Assembly (NCBI GenBank): GCA_026982215.1
Contig: JALSHN010000410.1
Span: 1 to 7,364 of the forward strand
DNA from: Gammaproteobacteria bacterium
Lineage (GTDB): Bacteria; Pseudomonadota; Gammaproteobacteria; S012-40
Reading direction: 5' to 3'
Length of the DNA: 7,364 nt
Shown: positions 4,415 through 7,364 of the stretch, piece by piece
Layout: every line of letters starts with the position of its first letter
How positions within the stretch are numbered: position 1 is the stretch's first letter
Made by a program: the position numbers and the translations under genes
Notes under the pieces: model-generated
What the model saw: the letters and a program-made list of their open reading frames with translations, nothing else
Databases searched by the model: none
Told to the model about the DNA's origin: nothing

Positions 4415-7364
4415 GCCGCTGCCTCTCCCGGGGGGGCGAGGGTGGTGAGCAGCCACTCCAGAGTCTGCAGCCGCGCCTCCAGGGCCTCTTCACCCTCCAG
4501 CAAGCGCAGTTTTTCCTGCCCTTCCAGGCGGTAACTCTGGGGTTGGGTCTGGATGAGGCGGATCACCGCCGCGGGGTCCACCTGGGGACGGGGGCCGAAC
4601 AGGATCCGCCCGCCCCGGGGACCGTAGTCGATCTTGCGGATGCCCAGGGCACTGGCCCGTTGTTTGATCCGGGCGACGGCGAACAGGGTCTTCACCGGCT
4701 CGGGCAGCAGCCCGAAGCGGTCGATCATTTCCACTTCCAGGGCCTGCAGGGCGGTCTCGTCTTCGGCCGAGGCGATGCGTTTGTAGAGCACCAGCCGGGT
4801 GTGGACGTCGGGGAGGTAGTCGTCGGGGATCAAGGCCGGGCTGTGGAGTTCGATCTCCGGCCCGCTGTCCAGCGGGGTGTCCAGCTCGGGGGTCTGGCCG
4901 GATTTGAGCGCCTTCACCGCCTGTTTCAGCAGCTCGGTGTAGAGGCCGAAGCCCACTTCCTGGATCTGGCCGCTCTGTTCGTCGCCCAGCAGTTCACCGG
5001 CGCCACGGATCTCCAGGTCGTGGGTGGCCAGCAAGAAGCCGGCACCCAGTTGATCCAGCGATTCAATGGCTTCGAGGCGTTTCACCGCGTCGGCGGTCAT
5101 GGCCGATTTGGGCGGGGTGATGAGGTAGGCATAGGCCCGGTGGTGGGAGCGCCCCACCCGGCCGCGCAGTTGGTGCAGTTGCGCCAGCCCCAGTTTGTCG
5201 GCGCGGTTGATGAGGATGGTGTTGGCGTTGGGGATGTCGATGCCGCTCTCGATGATGGTGGTGCACACCAGGAGATTGCTGCGGCCGTGGTAGAAGTCGA
5301 GCATGATCTGCTCCAGCTCCCTCTCCCGCATCTGACCGTGGGCGATGCTGATGCGGGCCTCGGGCACCAGCTCGCCCAGCTCACGGGCGATGCGCTCGAT
5401 GCTGTCCACCTCGTTGTGGAGGAAGTAGATCTGCCCGCCACGTTTGAGTTCGCGCAGGCAGGCCTCGCGGATCATGGCCTTGTCCCATTGACCGACGAAG
5501 GTCTTCACCGCATGGCGGTGGCTGGGGGGGGTGGCGATGATGGACAGCTCGCGCAGCCCGGACATGGCCATGTTGAGGGTGCGGGGGATGGGGGTGGCGG
5601 TGAGGGTGAGCACGTCCACCTGGGCGCGCAGTTTCTTCAGGCGTTCCTTGTGGGTGACGCCGAAGCGCTGCTCCTCGTCGATGATCACCAGCCCGAGGTC
5701 TTTGAAACGGACCTCGGGGGCCAGCAGTTTGTGGGTGCCGATGAGGATGTCCACCCGGCCCTCGGCCAGATCGTCCAATACCCGTTGGACCTCTTTCTTG
5801 GTGCGAAAACGGGACAGGACCTCGATGCGCACCGGGGTGTCGGCGAAGCGGTCGCGGAAGTTCTGGTAGTGCTGCTGGGCCAGCAGGGTAGTGGGGACCA
5901 GCACCGCCACCTGCGCCCCGCCATGGGTGGCGACGAAGGCCGCCCGCATGGCCACTTCCGTTTTGCCGAAGCCCACGTCACCACACACCACCCGGTCCAT
6001 GATCTTCTCGGAGCAGAGGTCGTCGATCACGGCATCGATGGCGGCTTGTTGGTCGGGAGTCTCCTCGAAGGGAAAGGCGCTGGCGAAGGCACCGTAGGCC
6101 ACCGGATCGAGATGGAAGCGTCGCCCGCGGGCGGCCTCGCGGCGGGCGTAGACCTCCAGCAGTTCGGCGGCCACGTCACGGGCCTTCTGGGCCGCCTTGC
6201 GCTTGGCCTTCTCCCACTGTTTGGAGCCCAGCTTGTGCAGCGGGGCGTTTTCCGGGGAGGCGCCGGTGTAACGGCTCACCAGGTGCAGGCTGGTGACGGG
6301 GACGTAGAGGGTGTCGCCGTCGGCGTATTCCAGGGTGAGGAATTCGTGTTCCAGGCCGCCCACTTCCAAGCGCTTGAGGCCGCGGTAACGTCCCACGCCG
6401 TGATCCACGTGGACCACCGGGGCGCCTTCAGCCAGATCGCTGAGATCACGGATGAGGGCCTCGGGATCACGGTTGCCCCGCCGTTCCCGTTGGCGCCGCT
6501 GACGGGCCCGTTCGCCGTAGAGCTGGGATTCGACGATGACCTCCAGCGCCGGGGATTCCAGCTTGAGTCCCTCGTCCAGGGGCGCGGCGGTGATCGCTAC
6601 GGTGGATTCGGCGGCGAGGAACTCCTGCCAGTGGTCCACTTCTTTGGGGCGGATGCCATGGGGGGCGAGCATTTCCACCAGGGCCTGGCGGCGGCCTGGG
6701 CCATCGGCTACCAGCAGGGTCCGGCGTTCCCCGGCCTTGAGGTGTTCCACCAAAGGGGCAAGGGGCTCCTCGGCATGGATGTCCAGCCGGACCCGGCTGG
6801 GGGCGAGGGTGGGGAAGTTGCAGGCCTCCGCTTCCGGGGATTCATGGCGCTGCAGGAGGATGCGCCGTCGCCGTTCCAACCGCGCTTGGATCTCCTGGGG
6901 ATGGAGATAGAGCTCGTCGGGGCGCAGCAGCGGACGTTCCACGTCGTGGCGACGTTGCTCATAGCGTTGATCGACCTCGTCCCAGAAGCCCTGCGCCGCC
7001 CCAAGGACGTCCTCAGCGAGTACGAACACGGTGTTGTCGGGCAGGTAGTCGAACAGGGTCTCGGTGCGCTCGAAGAATAGGGGCAGGTAGTATTCCACCC
7101 CGCCCGGCAACAGCCCCTGGGAGATCTCCCGGTAGATGAGGCTGCGTTGGGGGTCTCCCTCGAAGCGGGCCCGGAAGGCGCGGCGGAAACGGCTGATGCC
7201 GACCTCGTCCACCGGAAATTCCTGCGCCGGGAGTAACCGCAAGGCTTCGGTCCGGTCGATGGTGAGCTGGCTTTGAGGGTCGAAGGTGCGGATGCTCTCG
7301 ATCTCGTCGTCGAAGAGGTCGATGCGGTAGGGGAGCTCGGCACCCATGGGGTAGAGGTCGATGA
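4411..7364 (-). CDS. mfd: Transcription-repair coupling factor Mfd (N-terminus outside window)
   Basis: Mfd is a cytoplasmic DNA translocase that displaces RNA polymerase stalled at DNA lesions and recruits UvrA for nucleotide excision repair. The window holds about 983 residues; the frame is open to the edge, and against the roughly 1150-residue family about 165 N-terminal residues are missing. Numbering from Met at 7347: LPYRIDLFDDEIESIR (5-20) belongs to the UvrB-like module. VVHVDHGVGRY (311-321) begins the RNA-polymerase-interacting domain (about 305-365). The superfamily 2 motor has Walker A GDVGFGKTE (456-464), DEEQ (557-560), TATPIPRT (583-590), TTIIESGIDIPNAN (696-709) and QLRGRVGR (726-733). 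The C-terminal autoinhibitory TRCF domain spans roughly 830-950 (DDYLPDVHTRLVLYKR). No motif is broken. The Met at 7347 is internal, not the start. The TAA stop overlaps the def stop. Confidence 0.98.
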   Translation of the reverse strand, partial: IDLYPMGAELPYRIDLFDDEIESIRTFDPQSQLTIDRTEALRLLPAQEFPVDEVGISRFRRAFRARFEGDPQRSLIYREISQGLLPGGVEYYLPLFFERTETLFDYLPDNTVFVLAEDVLGAAQGFWDEVDQRYEQRRHDVERPLLRPDELYLHPQEIQARLERRRRILLQRHESPEAEACNFPTLAPSRVRLDIHAEEPLAPLVEHLKAGERRTLLVADGPGRRQALVEMLAPHGIRPKEVDHWQEFLAAESTVAITAAPLDEGLKLESPALEVIVESQLYGERARQRRQRERRGNRDPEALIRDLSDLAEGAPVVHVDHGVGRYRGLKRLEVGGLEHEFLTLEYADGDTLYVPVTSLHLVSRYTGASPENAPLHKLGSKQWEKAKRKAAQKARDVAAELLEVYARREAARGRRFHLDPVAYGAFASAFPFEETPDQQAAIDAVIDDLCSEKIMDRVVCGDVGFGKTEVAMRAAFVATHGGAQVAVLVPTTLLAQQHYQNFRDRFADTPVRIEVLSRFRTKKEVQRVLDDLAEGRVDILIGTHKLLAPEVRFKDLGLVIIDEEQRFGVTHKERLKKLRAQVDVLTLTATPIPRTLNMAMSGLRELSIIATPPSHRHAVKTFVGQWDKAMIREACLRELKRGGQIYFLHNEVDSIERIARELGELVPEARISIAHGQMRERELEQIMLDFYHGRSNLLVCTTIIESGIDIPNANTILINRADKLGLAQLHQLRGRVGRSHHRAYAYLITPPKSAMTADAVKRLEAIESLDQLGAGFLLATHDLEIRGAGELLGDEQSGQIQEVGFGLYTELLKQAVKALKSGQTPELDTPLDSGPEIELHSPALIPDDYLPDVHTRLVLYKRIASAEDETALQALEVEMIDRFGLLPEPVKTLFAVARIKQRASALGIRKIDYGPRGGRILFGPRPQVDPAAVIRLIQTQPQSYRLEGQEKLRLLEGEEALEARLQTLEWLLTTLAPPGEAAA

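Noticed and set aside
5063..5441. Short minus-strand frames inside mfd with His/Arg- or Ser/Thr-rich products
   Set aside because: They are out-of-frame shadows of the conserved Mfd motor motifs.
4300..7080. A 926-codon open frame on the + strand opposite mfd
   Set aside because: It is in codon register with mfd on the opposite strand. Its stops would need TTA, CTA or TCA codons in mfd, which are rare in GC-rich genes. The translation is Gly/Gln/His/Val-rich with no recognisable domain, whereas mfd is fully conserved.

Overview
This is GC-rich, tightly packed chromosomal DNA from what is most likely a gammaproteobacterium. The best evidence is the gene set. A CsiV-family periplasmic protein is essentially a gammaproteobacterial family. 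It lies next to an S-methyl-5'-thioinosine phosphorylase (MTIP) gene and close to mfd, as I recall for Pseudomonas aeruginosa (mfd, a csiV homologue, the MTIP gene, then nagZ). The added DsrE-family and DUF123 genes would suit a sulfur-oxidising or Chromatiales/Ectothiorhodospiraceae-like lineage, but that finer placement is only a guess.

Left block, + strand, bases 1-972. The C-terminal part of an RssA-type patatin-like phospholipase runs in from outside the window. It overlaps by 4 bases (GTGA) a small GIY-YIG/DUF123 protein. Next comes a short AT-rich gap (973-1045) with a perfect TATAAT box.

Middle block, + strand, 1046-2706. A three-gene operon encodes a DsrE-like protein, a hypoxanthine-guanine phosphoribosyltransferase (hpt) and MTIP. 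The first two overlap through TGATG and the last two are 3 bases apart. MTIP splits methylthioinosine into methylthioribose-1-phosphate and hypoxanthine, and Hpt returns hypoxanthine to IMP. The operon therefore looks like a purine and sulfur salvage unit for the by-product of polyamine and homoserine-lactone synthesis. The role of the DsrE protein in it is unknown.

Right block, 2707-7364. csiV (- strand) and def (+ strand, peptide deformylase) diverge from a compact 70-base region with a palindromic GTATAC that could form a -10 element for both. mfd (- strand, transcription-repair coupling factor) fills the rest and is cut at its N-terminus by the window edge. Both convergent junctions have no spacer: the MTIP and csiV stop codons abut, and the def and mfd stop codons overlap.

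I see no tRNA, rRNA, CRISPR array, insertion sequence or phage gene. No stretch longer than 300 bases lacks a gene. I did not find a clearly new biological system. The items most worth checking are the DsrE-Hpt-MTIP operon, the shared csiV/def promoter and the zero-spacing convergent gene ends.
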